Both the position numbers and the translations under genes were made by a program. This document shows positions 6,817 to 14,808 of a DNA stretch of 15,228 nucleotides, piece after piece. Source of the stretch: CAZMOK01 sp964644135 (lineage in GTDB: Bacteria > Bacteroidota > Bacteroidia > Bacteroidales > JAGOPY01); assembly GCA_964644135.1 (NCBI GenBank), contig CAZXWD010000077.1, positions 1 through 15,228 on the forward strand, in the 5' to 3' direction. Within the stretch, counting starts at the first letter, position 1. Each line of letters begins with the position of its first letter. The notes beneath the pieces were generated by a model. It saw nothing but the letters and a program-made list of their open reading frames with translations, was not told the DNA's origin and searched no databases.

Positions 6817-7731
6817 ATGCCTGCCGTCAGAATTGAAAATATCAGGAAAACTTATGGTGATACCGTAGCATTGAAAGGTATCAGCCTCGAAGTTGAAAAA
6901 GGGGAACTGTTCGGTTTTATCGGCCCCGACGGATCAGGCAAGACATCCCTGTTCCGCATCCTTGTATCCCTTTTACTACCCGATAAGGGCAGGGCCGTAA
7001 TGGAGGGGTATGATGTAGTTTCTGAATACAGGATGATAAGAAGGATAACGGGCTATATGCCTGAACGCTTCTCACTCTATCATGATCTTTCCGTGGAAGA
7101 GAACCTGAAGTTCTTTGCGGGCATATTCAATGCATCTGTAGAGGAAAATTATTACCTCATCGATGATATTTTCAAAATGCTGGTGCCTTTCAAAAAAAGG
7201 CTCGCGGGCAAGCTTTCGGGCGGAATGAAACAGAAACTGGCACTTAGCTGTGCCCTTATACACAAGCCAAAAGTACTCATACTCGACGAGCCCACTACAG
7301 GGGTGGATGCCGTTTCGAGAAAGGAATTCTGGGAAATGTTAAGGAAACTGAGAGAGGAGAAGATCACAATACTGGTATCTACTCCGTACATGGATGAGGC
7401 TGGAATGTGCGACAGGGTGGCCCTTGTGCAAAAAGGGGAGATACTTGGCACAAATACCCCGGAAGGCTTAAAAGATGAATATTCATACGATCTCTTTGCT
7501 GTTAAAAGTGAAGATATGTTCAACCTCCTCCATCATCTTGACGAATTTGTAGCAGCCCGTTCCGCTCACCGTTTCGGAGAAAACATTCATCTGGCCCTGG
7601 AACCGGGAAGGAAGGAAGCTGATGAGATTACCACCTACCTTAGGGATAAAGGCCATGAAGGGATCCAAATTAAAAAGATAATACCTGAAGTGGAGGATTG
7701 TTTTATGGAGCTTATGCACAATGAAGACTGA
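6817..7731 (+). CDS. ABC transporter ATPase 1, YbhF N-half-like with degenerate own site
   Basis: A 304-residue cytoplasmic nucleotide-binding subunit for the ABC-2 exporter. Walker A is GPDGSGKT at 36-43, with Asp instead of the usual Asn/Ser/Gly at the third position. The canonical signature LSGGM is at 133-137 and Walker B VLILDE at 153-158 keeps the catalytic Glu158. Two ATP-site residues are changed: the Q-loop position is Glu83 (GYMPERFSLY) and the H-loop His is replaced by Pro190 (VSTPYMDEA). A C-terminal extension of about 80 residues ends IPEVEDCFMELMHNED, as in other exporters of this branch. It begins directly after the DUF2147 stop, and its end overlaps the second ATPase by 11 bp, suggesting translational coupling. 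It resembles the first half of the fused YbhF ATPase. A heterodimer with the next protein is inferred from these matched defects. Confidence 0.92.
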   Translation: MPAVRIENIRKTYGDTVALKGISLEVEKGELFGFIGPDGSGKTSLFRILVSLLLPDKGRAVMEGYDVVSEYRMIRRITGYMPERFSLYHDLSVEENLKFFAGIFNASVEENYYLIDDIFKMLVPFKKRLAGKLSGGMKQKLALSCALIHKPKVLILDEPTTGVDAVSRKEFWEMLRKLREEKITILVSTPYMDEAGMCDRVALVQKGEILGTNTPEGLKDEYSYDLFAVKSEDMFNLLHHLDEFVAARSAHRFGENIHLALEPGRKEADEITTYLRDKGHEGIQIKKIIPEVEDCFMELMHNED

Positions 7732-8479
7732 TAAAGGCTTGAAAAACAAAGTAATAGAAGTAAAAAACATGGTGAAGCGTTTTGGCAGCTTCACTGCTAA
7801 CGACAATCTCTCCTTTGATGTCTTTGAGGGCGAAGTGTTCGGTTTCCTTGGCGCCAACGGTGCAGGAAAGACAACAGCGATAAAAATACTTTGCGGCCTT
7901 TCATCCCCCACTTCCGGCGATATCACCGTTGCCGGTTTCAATGTTTACAAACAGGCCGAACAGATAAAGAGCAGTATCGGTTATATGAGCCAGCGGTTCT
8001 CACTATATGAAGACCTTACCATCAAAGAAAATTTCAGGTTTTACGGGGGTCTTTACGGAATGACAAAAAAGGATATCAGGGAGAAAACGATATACTTCCT
8101 GGATAAGCTTAACATGGTGAAGGCAGCGGACGACGAGATTCATTCTCTCCCCCTGGGATGGAAACAGAAGCTGGCTTTTTCCATTGCTGTGATGCACGAC
8201 CCGCACATTGTATTCCTCGATGAGCCTACCAGCGGAGTGGATCCCATAACCAGGAGACAATTCTGGGAAATGATATATGAAACTGCTGACAAGGGCGTGA
8301 CCGTTTTTCTTACAACCCATTATATGGATGAAGCTGAGTATTGCCAGCGTATATCGATTATGGTAGATGGCAGGATCGAAGCGCTCGATACCCCAGGCAA
8401 CCTAAAGGAGAAATACCATGCTGAAAATATCGAAGAGGTTTTTGTAAGCCTTGCCAGGAAAAGCAAAAACAACAGTTAA
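7721..8479 (+). CDS. ABC transporter ATPase 2, YbhF C-half-like with degenerate signature
   Basis: A 252-residue ABC ATPase, presumed partner of the preceding subunit. Walker A GANGAGKT is at 44-51, the Q-loop Gln91 lies in GYMSQRFSLY, Walker B IVFLDE is at 163-168 and the H-loop His200 lies in TTHYMDEAE, all canonical. The signature is not: LPLGWKQ at 143-149 replaces LSGGQ. Its own nucleotide-binding residues are thus intact while its contribution to the partner's site is degenerate. The same LPLGW-type signature is, as I recall, typical of the second domain in YbhF/RbbA-like fused ATPases. The start at 7721 (ATG AAG ACT) overlaps the previous gene's end in another frame; the stop is 3 bp before the first permease. 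The protein is probably peripheral on the cytoplasmic face of the inner membrane. Confidence 0.93.
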   Translation: MKTDKGLKNKVIEVKNMVKRFGSFTANDNLSFDVFEGEVFGFLGANGAGKTTAIKILCGLSSPTSGDITVAGFNVYKQAEQIKSSIGYMSQRFSLYEDLTIKENFRFYGGLYGMTKKDIREKTIYFLDKLNMVKAADDEIHSLPLGWKQKLAFSIAVMHDPHIVFLDEPTSGVDPITRRQFWEMIYETADKGVTVFLTTHYMDEAEYCQRISIMVDGRIEALDTPGNLKEKYHAENIEEVFVSLARKSKNNS

Positions 8480-8482
8480 CCG

Positions 8483-9583
8483 ATGAGAGGATTTATCATA
8501 AAGGAATTCTATCATATTTTCAGGGATGTTCGTACCATGATCATCCTGTTCGGTATGCCTGTGGTACAAATCCTCCTCTTCGGCTTTGCCATTACGAACG
8601 AGGTTAAAGACGCCAGGATAGCCATTCTTGACCTTTCAAAGGACGAAATGACCAGGGAAATTACTGATAAGATCATCGCTTCAGGATACTTCAGGCTTGA
8701 ATCATACCTTGAGAATTACGGGGAAATAGAGGAGCAGTTCAGATCAGGAAAAATAAAAATGGTGGTGGTGTTTGAACAGGGCTTCGGCGAAAAAATTATG
8801 CGGGAGGGGCAGGCATCGGTAAGGCTCATAGGCGATGCATCGGATCCTAATGTAGCAAGCCTTCTGGTCAATTATACACAGGGCATACTCAGTACCGTAA
8901 GCACCGGCCTGATGAATGACAGGGCCGGGCAACCTGCATCCATCGAGGTTGATTACAGGATGCTTTTCAATGAAGAACTAAGAGGCGTGTTTATGTTCGT
9001 ACCGGGTATCATCACTGTTCTCCTGATGCTCATTTGCGCGATGATGACCTCTATATCCATTGCCCGTGAAAAGGAGCTGGGGACCATGGAAGTGTTGCTT
9101 GTATCGCCCCTTAAACCATTCCAGATCATTGCAGGAAAGGTGACGCCATACGTATTGCTCAGCTTTATCAATGCCGTTACAATATTGCTGCTGGGTTACT
9201 TTGTCTTTGGAGTGCCCATACGCGGAAGCGTCGCATTGTTGCTTCTTATGAGCATCCTTTTCATTCTTATGGCCCTTTCAATGGGTATCCTCATCTCCAC
9301 CATAGCAAAAACACAGCAGGTGGCCCTAATGGTCTCACTTGCCGGACTGATGCTGCCCACTATTTTGTTGTCGGGTTTCATTTTCCCTGTAGAAAACATG
9401 CCCGTGGTGCTGCAATGGCTCAGCCACATCATGCCGCCCAAATGGTTTATCATCATCATAAAAGATATCATGCTGAAAGGGCTTGGCCTTGAATATTTCT
9501 GGAAAGAGGCTTTGTTGTTGCTGTTTTTCCTCGGGCTGTTCATAATGCTGAGTGTGAGGAATTTTAAAATCAGGCTTGCATAA
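8483..9583 (+). CDS. ABC-2 type permease, YbhS-like
   Basis: A 366-residue inner-membrane permease with the ABC-2 layout. There is one N-terminal transmembrane helix (about 18-37), then a large periplasmic domain of about 130 residues (40-168). Five more helices follow near 169-191, 217-243, 248-272, 279-301 and 342-358. The cytoplasmic loop after helix 2 contains REKELGTMEVLLVSPL at 195-210, the conserved coupling segment that contacts the ATPase. FIFPVENMP after helix 5 is also typical of this family. It should pair with the next gene product to form the export channel. Similarity is to YbhS/YhhJ-type permeases, which work with a HlyD-family adaptor; the substrate cannot be read from the sequence. 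It starts 3 bp after the ATPase 2 stop, and its stop TAA directly precedes the next ATG. Confidence 0.93.
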   Translation: MRGFIIKEFYHIFRDVRTMIILFGMPVVQILLFGFAITNEVKDARIAILDLSKDEMTREITDKIIASGYFRLESYLENYGEIEEQFRSGKIKMVVVFEQGFGEKIMREGQASVRLIGDASDPNVASLLVNYTQGILSTVSTGLMNDRAGQPASIEVDYRMLFNEELRGVFMFVPGIITVLLMLICAMMTSISIAREKELGTMEVLLVSPLKPFQIIAGKVTPYVLLSFINAVTILLLGYFVFGVPIRGSVALLLLMSILFILMALSMGILISTIAKTQQVALMVSLAGLMLPTILLSGFIFPVENMPVVLQWLSHIMPPKWFIIIIKDIMLKGLGLEYFWKEALLLLFFLGLFIMLSVRNFKIRLA

Positions 9584-10699
9584 ATGATGAGAAAGATCTT
9601 CTACATAATAGAAAAAGAGTTCATCCAGCTTTTCAGGAACAAAGTGATGTTGCGTATAATCATTATGATGCCCATCATCCAGTTATTTGTGCTCGCCTAT
9701 GCTGCTACTTTCGAGATCAAGAACATTAGCCTTTATATTGTCGACAACGACAGGTCGCAGGCATCACGCGAACTCACCGGGCATTTCTCAGGTTCCGCAT
9801 TCTATACGCTTGAAAACATTGGGAATTCATACGCGCTGGCTGAAAAACAGATGCTCGAAGGGGGAATCGACCAGGTACTGGTCATCCCGGCAGGTTTTGA
9901 AAAGGAACTTAACACCTCGGGCAATCCAACCCTCCAACTGATGAATGATGCCATCAACGGGAGCGCTGCCAGCCTGATGAATACCTATTCACTGGGTATA
10001 ATCAGAGATTTCAACAAACAGATCATTGCATCAACCGGAATGAAAGAGATGCAGCTTCCGCTCGATGTATCCTTTTCCTACTGGTATAATCCCGAGCTAG
10101 ACTATATCAATTACATGGTTCCGGGAATTCTAGTTGTGCTGGTCACCATCATCGGGATGCTGCTTTCAGGGATGAACCTTGTAAGGGAAAAAGAAATTGG
10201 CACCATAGAACAGATCAATGTTTCACCAATTAACAAGATCCAGTTCATTACCGGTAAGCTCCTCCCCTACTGGATAATAGCAGTGGCAGAGCTTGCCTTC
10301 GGTCTTGTACTGGCTAAGATCGCATTCAATATACCTATGGTTGGCAGTTTGCTCCTGATATTTGCGGTAGCTGCCATATACCTGCTTGTGATGCAGGGTA
10401 TGGGCCTTTTCATTTCAACGGTTACGAACACCCAGCAACAGGCGATGCTCCTGACGTGGTTCGTACTTGTGATCTTTATACTGATGAGCGGCTTGTTCAC
10501 TCCGGTGGAAAGCATGCCGGACTGGGCCCTGAAAATAGTGTTGTTCAACCCCATCGCCTACTTCATTGAAGCTATGAGAATGATCCTTCTGAAAGGTTCT
10601 CAGTTGACCGATGTGTTCTGGAATATGATCATCCTGTTTGTTTATGCCCTGGCTATGCTGGTCCTGGCAGTTTGGAGATACCGGAAGGTTGCAGGATAA
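9584..10699 (+). CDS. ABC-2 type permease, YbhR-like
   Basis: A 371-residue ABC-2 permease, the second of the pair. Transmembrane helices are near 23-42, 177-199, 225-246, 252-275, 285-305 and 347-363, with a periplasmic domain of about 130 residues between the first two. The coupling segment REKEIGTIEQINVSPI is at 201-216 and LFTPVESMP is at 304-312, matching the first permease position by position, so the two genes are old duplicates. It starts with ATG ATG immediately after the upstream TAA; either Met could be used. This is the last gene of the operon; no obvious hairpin terminator follows, and the next promoter begins within 30 bp. It presumably forms a heterodimer with the first permease, energised by the two ATPases and connected to the adaptor and TolC-like channel. 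Confidence 0.93.
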   Translation: MMRKIFYIIEKEFIQLFRNKVMLRIIIMMPIIQLFVLAYAATFEIKNISLYIVDNDRSQASRELTGHFSGSAFYTLENIGNSYALAEKQMLEGGIDQVLVIPAGFEKELNTSGNPTLQLMNDAINGSAASLMNTYSLGIIRDFNKQIIASTGMKEMQLPLDVSFSYWYNPELDYINYMVPGILVVLVTIIGMLLSGMNLVREKEIGTIEQINVSPINKIQFITGKLLPYWIIAVAELAFGLVLAKIAFNIPMVGSLLLIFAVAAIYLLVMQGMGLFISTVTNTQQQAMLLTWFVLVIFILMSGLFTPVESMPDWALKIVLFNPIAYFIEAMRMILLKGSQLTDVFWNMIILFVYALAMLVLAVWRYRKVAG

Positions 10700-10727
10700 A
10701 TTTTTGAAAACTTACAAATAGCCGGTG

Positions 10728-10758
10728 TTTGACTTCGACCTTTATTTTACTATATTTG
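10728..10758 (+). promoter_or_regulatory. Bacteroidota-type promoter of the DUF5723/OmpA gene
   Basis: TTTG at 10728-10731 and TATATTTG at 10751-10758 are separated by 19 bp, a near-perfect match to the primary promoter consensus of the phylum. Transcription should begin at about 10763-10767, giving a leader of about 145 nt before the ATG at 10911. I see no recognisable riboswitch in this leader and no coding sequence in 10700-10910. Confidence 0.75.
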
Positions 10759-10910
10759 AAAAGGGAACGCCAGGATTTTCCCTGTGAAAATTATCAATTG
10801 ATTTAACCAACTAAATATAATTCAGCCTGAAAAGCCACCCGGGGGATTATTAAAGGCAATTGGTGTATTTACCGGATTTATAGTGAATTTACGATCAAAC
10901 CATATTTACG

Positions 10911-13155
10911 ATGAAAAAATTTATTAAAAGATCATTGATCCTGCTGATCATTTTGTTCAGCAATTACATACAGGTGAATGCGCAGGATTTTCTTCCCTTT
11001 TTGAACGATAACCGGGCAGGTATCAACGGGGCCATGCTGCAACCCGCATCAATTGCCAATGGAAGGTTAGTTGTAGATCTCAATATCGCCGGTTTCAGTG
11101 AGCAGATACGGAGCGATTTTATAAAATTCAAAAGCGGTGCAACCTGGAATCTGATAAGTAATTACGACGATCCCGACTGGTTTGTAAATAATTCCTCATT
11201 AACTGCTCCGGATGGAAATCCGAAATACGCCACTTTCAATTTTCAGGTTGTTTTGCCAAGTTTTTCTATTTCGATCGACAATAAACAGTCGCTGGGCTTT
11301 ATATCAAGGATACGTGACATAAGGGTCCTTGATAATATTGATGAACCTCTTGCAAGAACCATTTACTCTGATTATAAGGATGAAGATTCCTGGCAACAGA
11401 TCGGCACCGGCTCCAATTGGCATACAGGTAATGATATCAGTGGAGTTCATCATTCTTTTGCTGATTACGGACTTGTGTTTGCCAGGGAAATCTTCAATAA
11501 TGGAGATCACTATCTGAAAGGAGGTGCAACCTTGAAATTATTGCAAGGAATCGCTTCAACATATTTCTGGACTGATGAACTGAACTACTGGATAGAGAAA
11601 AATCCTTCTACTGTTGATCCGGATGATCCGGAATCATTCGATGCCGATTCTGCATCATGGAACTCACCTCTGATAAGATTTGGCACATCGGAAAACTGGA
11701 AAAGCAGTTCAGAAAAATACCCTGTACCTGCTTTTGATGGTTATAAGTTCACAGCAAATCCATCAGTAGGCCTTGACGTCGGGTTTGTATACGAATGGAG
11801 GCCTGAGAGTGAGAGATATAAATATGATATGGATGGCAAAAAAGGCCTGACAAGAAAAGACCTGAATAAATATAAGATAAAACTTGGGATTTCAGTTCTC
11901 GACATTGGTTCTTTGAAATATACAAAGTATAAAAGCTATGATTTCAGCCCACAATTTACCCCCGGATACCCTGGTACCATCCCATCATCAGGTAACACGG
12001 AATGGATGTTCCTCGACCCTGTGGATATGGATTCACCTCCCTATTATGATTTCGCTGATACAGTGAACAACAGGGTGAAGAATGGTACTGCTTTAAAGAT
12101 GGAGGAAGACGGAGCTGAATATATAGTTAAACTCCCAACAGCTCTGAGTTTTCAGTTCGACTGGAACGTTGATAATAATTTTTATGTTAACCTTACTTCT
12201 TTTACCTCTCTTGTAAAAAGCAAATCAGGAAGCCCTGCTACTCATTATATATCAAATTACAGCGTTACGCCACGGTTTGAAGGAAAATGGTTTGGAGCCG
12301 CAGTTCCCGTTCAATATAATGATTATGGACAATTTTTGGTAGGATTGGGTCTCAGGCTTGGTATCATCTGGCTAGGGACAAATGACTTACTTTCCCTGGC
12401 AGGTTTGACGGAGGGATATGGTTCGAGCTTCCATTTTGCCCTTAAAATACCCATTCACTATAAGGCACCGCCCTCAGATATTGATGGCGATGGCATCTCA
12501 GATGCTAAGGATAAATGTCCCACGGTACCCGGTGTAATTGATTTTGACGGTTGCCCGGATAAGGATGGCGACGGTGTTCCTGATAACCAGGACCTCTGTC
12601 CCGATGATCCCGGCCTGCTTGAATTCGACGGCTGCCCCGACAGGGATGGCGACGGCATTATTGATAAGCTGGATGATTGCCCTTCGGAACCCGGTCTTGA
12701 AGAGTTCAACGGATGCCCGGATACAGATGGCGACGGCATAATAGACCGTGACGANNNNNNNNNNNNNNNNNNNNNNNNNNNNNNNNNNNNNNNNNNNNNN
12801 NNNNNNNNNNNNNNNNNNNNNNNNNNNNNNNNNNNNNNNNNNNNNNNNNNNNNNGGCTGTTATTCTGGCAGGTTCTTATTCATCCATGAATGAGCTTGCT
12901 AAATTGCTTGAAAGAAAGCCCGACTGGAAACTGAAAATAGCCGGCCACACCGACAGCTCAGGAAACGATGAATACAATATGCAGCTCTCGGAAAATAGGG
13001 CCAAAGCAGTTGCTGATTACTTTGAAGGACAAGGCATCTCACGCGAAAGGCTGATCGTTGAATGGTACGGTGAAACCCGCCCGATAGCAGATAACAGCAC
13101 CGCTTCGGGAAGAGCCCAGAACAGAAGGGTTGAAATGGAAATTGTGTTTGATTGA
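10911..13155 (+). CDS. DUF5723-like outer-membrane protein with TSP3 repeats and OmpA domain, interrupted by assembly gap
   Basis: One gene split by a 100-N gap at 12755-12854. The 614 codons before the gap encode a signal peptide (about 1-24, ending VNAQ) and a long beta-strand-rich region to about residue 520. This region opens with NDNRAGINGAMLQPASIANG and resembles the DUF5723 family of Bacteroidota, probably an outer-membrane beta-barrel. Residues 523-614 are calcium-binding thrombospondin type 3-like repeats (DxDGDG). After the gap, 99 residues form most of an OmpA-like peptidoglycan-binding domain: IAGHTDSSG, NMQLSENRAKAV, and AQNRRVEMEI. The start of that domain and the last TSP3 repeats are missing. 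The two parts are in different frames only because the N run has an arbitrary length, so I do not read this as a frameshift. The likely role is an anchor between outer membrane and cell wall. Confidence 0.85.
12477..12754 (+). repeat. 81-bp coding repeats encoding TSP3 calcium-binding units
   Basis: Three full units, 12477-12557, 12558-12638 and 12639-12719, and the start of a fourth at 12720, each encode 27 residues of the form DxDGDGxxDxxDxCPxxPGxxxFxGCP. The DNA core GATGGCGACGG or a close variant recurs at the start of each unit. The array runs into the assembly gap, so the real copy number is unknown. Confidence 0.85.
12755..12854. other. Assembly gap, 100 Ns
   Basis: A run of exactly 100 unknown bases, the usual placeholder for a scaffolding gap of unknown size. 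It sits between the TSP3 repeats and the OmpA domain of one gene. The repeated sequence just before it is a plausible reason the assembler broke here. Confidence 0.95.
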
Positions 13156-13162
13156 AAAGATT

Positions 13163-13188
13163 GGCATAAAATGTGATATAGTTATGCC
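13163..13188 (+). terminator. Candidate hairpin after the DUF5723/OmpA gene
   Basis: GGCATAA (13163-13169) and TTATGCC (13182-13188) are perfect 7-bp inverted arms around a 12-nt loop, starting 8 bp after the stop codon. No T-run follows, so it is not a textbook intrinsic terminator; it could instead stabilise the 3' end or be a protein-binding site. The remainder of 13156-13307 holds no gene and no convincing promoter. Confidence 0.35.
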
Positions 13189-13307
13189 GCCGTGAACAAA
13201 AGGTATAACCAATTGTTAATGACTAGCTTTACGCTGTAGCGATAATTATACCCCGATAAAGATATAATTTCGCGTTTTGCAGTATATGTCTAACCAATAT
13301 CGATCAT

Positions 13308-14780
13308 ATGAAAGTACTTCTGAATAAGAAGGAAAACATCAGATCTCTTTTTTCATTGTCATCATTATTGATCCTGATATTACTCAGTTCCTGCCTGGAG
13401 GACCATGACGGGAAAATGGATAGGATACTTGATGACACTTCCGTTACCGGAAAATCCAGGTATGAAAGGATTATGGAACGCGGTAAGATCATTGCCGTAA
13501 CAGATTATAACTCAACTAACTATTTTATTTACAGGGGCGAGCCAATGGGGTATGAATTCGAGAAACTTAAAATGTTTGCCGAATACCTTGGCGTGAACCT
13601 TGAAATAAAGATCGAGAACAACCTGGAAAAATCATTCGAAGCGCTGGAAGATGAGGAGATCGATCTGATAGCGACTGGTCTGACAGTTACAAAGATCCGC
13701 CGTGAAGCAGTAGATTTTACGGAACCTCATACCACTACCCGGCAGATGCTGGTTCAGCGGCTTCCGGAGAACTGGAGAAAAATGAGGACCTGGGACGATA
13801 TCGAGGAAAAACTGATCAGGAACCCCCTGGAACTCGAAAATGAAACGATATACATACAAAAGGGCTCAATTTTTCGCAACAGGCTGAATAATTTGGCAAA
13901 TGAGATAGGTGGCCAGATAATTGTCATCGAATCGGAAGACAAGGAAATGGAACAACTGATAGAGGCTGTTGCAAGAGGCGAAATTGACTATACAGTAGCC
14001 GATGAGCACGTCGCTAAGGTCAATGAAAAATACTATTCAAATATAGATGTAAAAACGCCTGTCAGTTTTGAACAGAACCTGGCCTGGGCGGTCAAAAAGG
14101 GCTCCGACAGCCTGATGACAGTCCTTAATAACTGGCTGGATGATTTCAATAAATCTATTACAAGCAGGTATATCTATGATAAGTACTTCAATAATCCGAG
14201 GTCGGTCCACAGGGCCAAAAGCGAGTTCCATTCGGTAAACGGAGGTAAGATATCAAGATATGACGATATCATCAAGGAAATTTCAGAGAGATACAATATC
14301 GACTGGCGGCTGCTTGCCTCGCTAATTTATCAGGAATCCCAGTTCCATCCTGAGGTGAAATCATGGGCAGGGGCTTTCGGCCTGATGCAGCTTATGCCAA
14401 CCACTGCCGAAATATACGGTGTGGATTCAACCAGCAGCGCCAGGGAACAGATCGAAGCAGGTGTAAGGTTCCTTAAATCACTCGATGCCCAGTTGCCGGA
14501 TGATATTACCGACACCACCGAGCGGTTGAAATTTGTCCTGGCCTCTTACAATGTTGGCATTGCACACATATTCGATGCACGCAGGCTTGCCAATAAGCAT
14601 GGCAGGGATCCCAATATGTGGACCAATCACGTTGACTATTACATACTGAATAAATCGGATCCCAAATACTACAGGGATTCAGTTGTGAGGTATGGGTATG
14701 CAAGAGGGGAAGAAACCTACAATTTTGTCAGGGAGATACTCGACCGGTACGAGCATTACAAGAACGTAATCGAAAATTAG
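13308..14780 (+). CDS. mltF: MltF-type lytic transglycosylase lipoprotein
   Basis: A 490-residue lipoprotein combining a substrate-binding domain with a lytic transglycosylase. The signal sequence ends in the lipobox LLSSC with Cys29. Residues about 50-295 form a family 3 periplasmic solute-binding fold: GKIIAVTDYNSTNYFIYRGEPMG is cut here for length, but GYEFEKLKMFAEYLG, DLIATGLTVTKIRREAVDFT and later WAVKKGSDSL are recognisable. Residues about 320-485 are the SLT family 1 domain, with probable catalytic Glu343 in YQESQFHP, GLMQLMP at 358-364 and ASYNVG at 412-417. In MltF of other bacteria the binding domain senses cell-wall-derived ligands and controls the transglycosylase; the same is likely here but is inference. 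No clear promoter is visible in the 152 bp upstream. It faces the flavodoxin gene, with 10 bp between their stops. Confidence 0.92.
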   Translation: MKVLLNKKENIRSLFSLSSLLILILLSSCLEDHDGKMDRILDDTSVTGKSRYERIMERGKIIAVTDYNSTNYFIYRGEPMGYEFEKLKMFAEYLGVNLEIKIENNLEKSFEALEDEEIDLIATGLTVTKIRREAVDFTEPHTTTRQMLVQRLPENWRKMRTWDDIEEKLIRNPLELENETIYIQKGSIFRNRLNNLANEIGGQIIVIESEDKEMEQLIEAVARGEIDYTVADEHVAKVNEKYYSNIDVKTPVSFEQNLAWAVKKGSDSLMTVLNNWLDDFNKSITSRYIYDKYFNNPRSVHRAKSEFHSVNGGKISRYDDIIKEISERYNIDWRLLASLIYQESQFHPEVKSWAGAFGLMQLMPTTAEIYGVDSTSSAREQIEAGVRFLKSLDAQLPDDITDTTERLKFVLASYNVGIAHIFDARRLANKHGRDPNMWTNHVDYYILNKSDPKYYRDSVVRYGYARGEETYNFVREILDRYEHYKNVIEN

Positions 14781-14787
14781 GATCACC

Positions 14788-14808
14788 GGGCTAAATGCCC
14801 AGTTCCTT
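14788..14808. terminator. Candidate weak hairpin between convergent genes
   Basis: GGGC (14788-14791) and GCCC (14797-14800) form a 4-bp GC stem with a 5-nt loop, followed on the plus strand by a short T-rich stretch (TTCCTTTTTC, 14803-14812). It overlaps the stop codon of the flavodoxin gene and lies 8 bp after the mltF stop. The stem is short, so this is tentative. Confidence 0.3.

Noticed and set aside
7483..7941. 152-codon minus-strand frame spanning the junction of the two ATPase genes
   Set aside because: No recognisable domain, and it is antisense to two well-supported ATPase genes.
6817..8479. The two ATPase genes as a single YbhF gene broken by a frameshift
   Set aside because: Each frame encodes a complete nucleotide-binding domain. 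The first has a normal family C-terminus, the second has its own ATG, and the 11-bp overlap is ordinary translational coupling. Re-sequencing or comparison with relatives would settle it.
12855..12893. Apparent continuation of the DUF5723 frame to a stop at 12893
   Set aside because: This frame is produced by reading through an arbitrary 100-N gap; the OmpA domain lies in the other frame, ending at 13155.
13265..13272. TAATTTCG as a -7 box for mltF
   Set aside because: One mismatch in the conserved TTTG and no TTG at the proper distance upstream.
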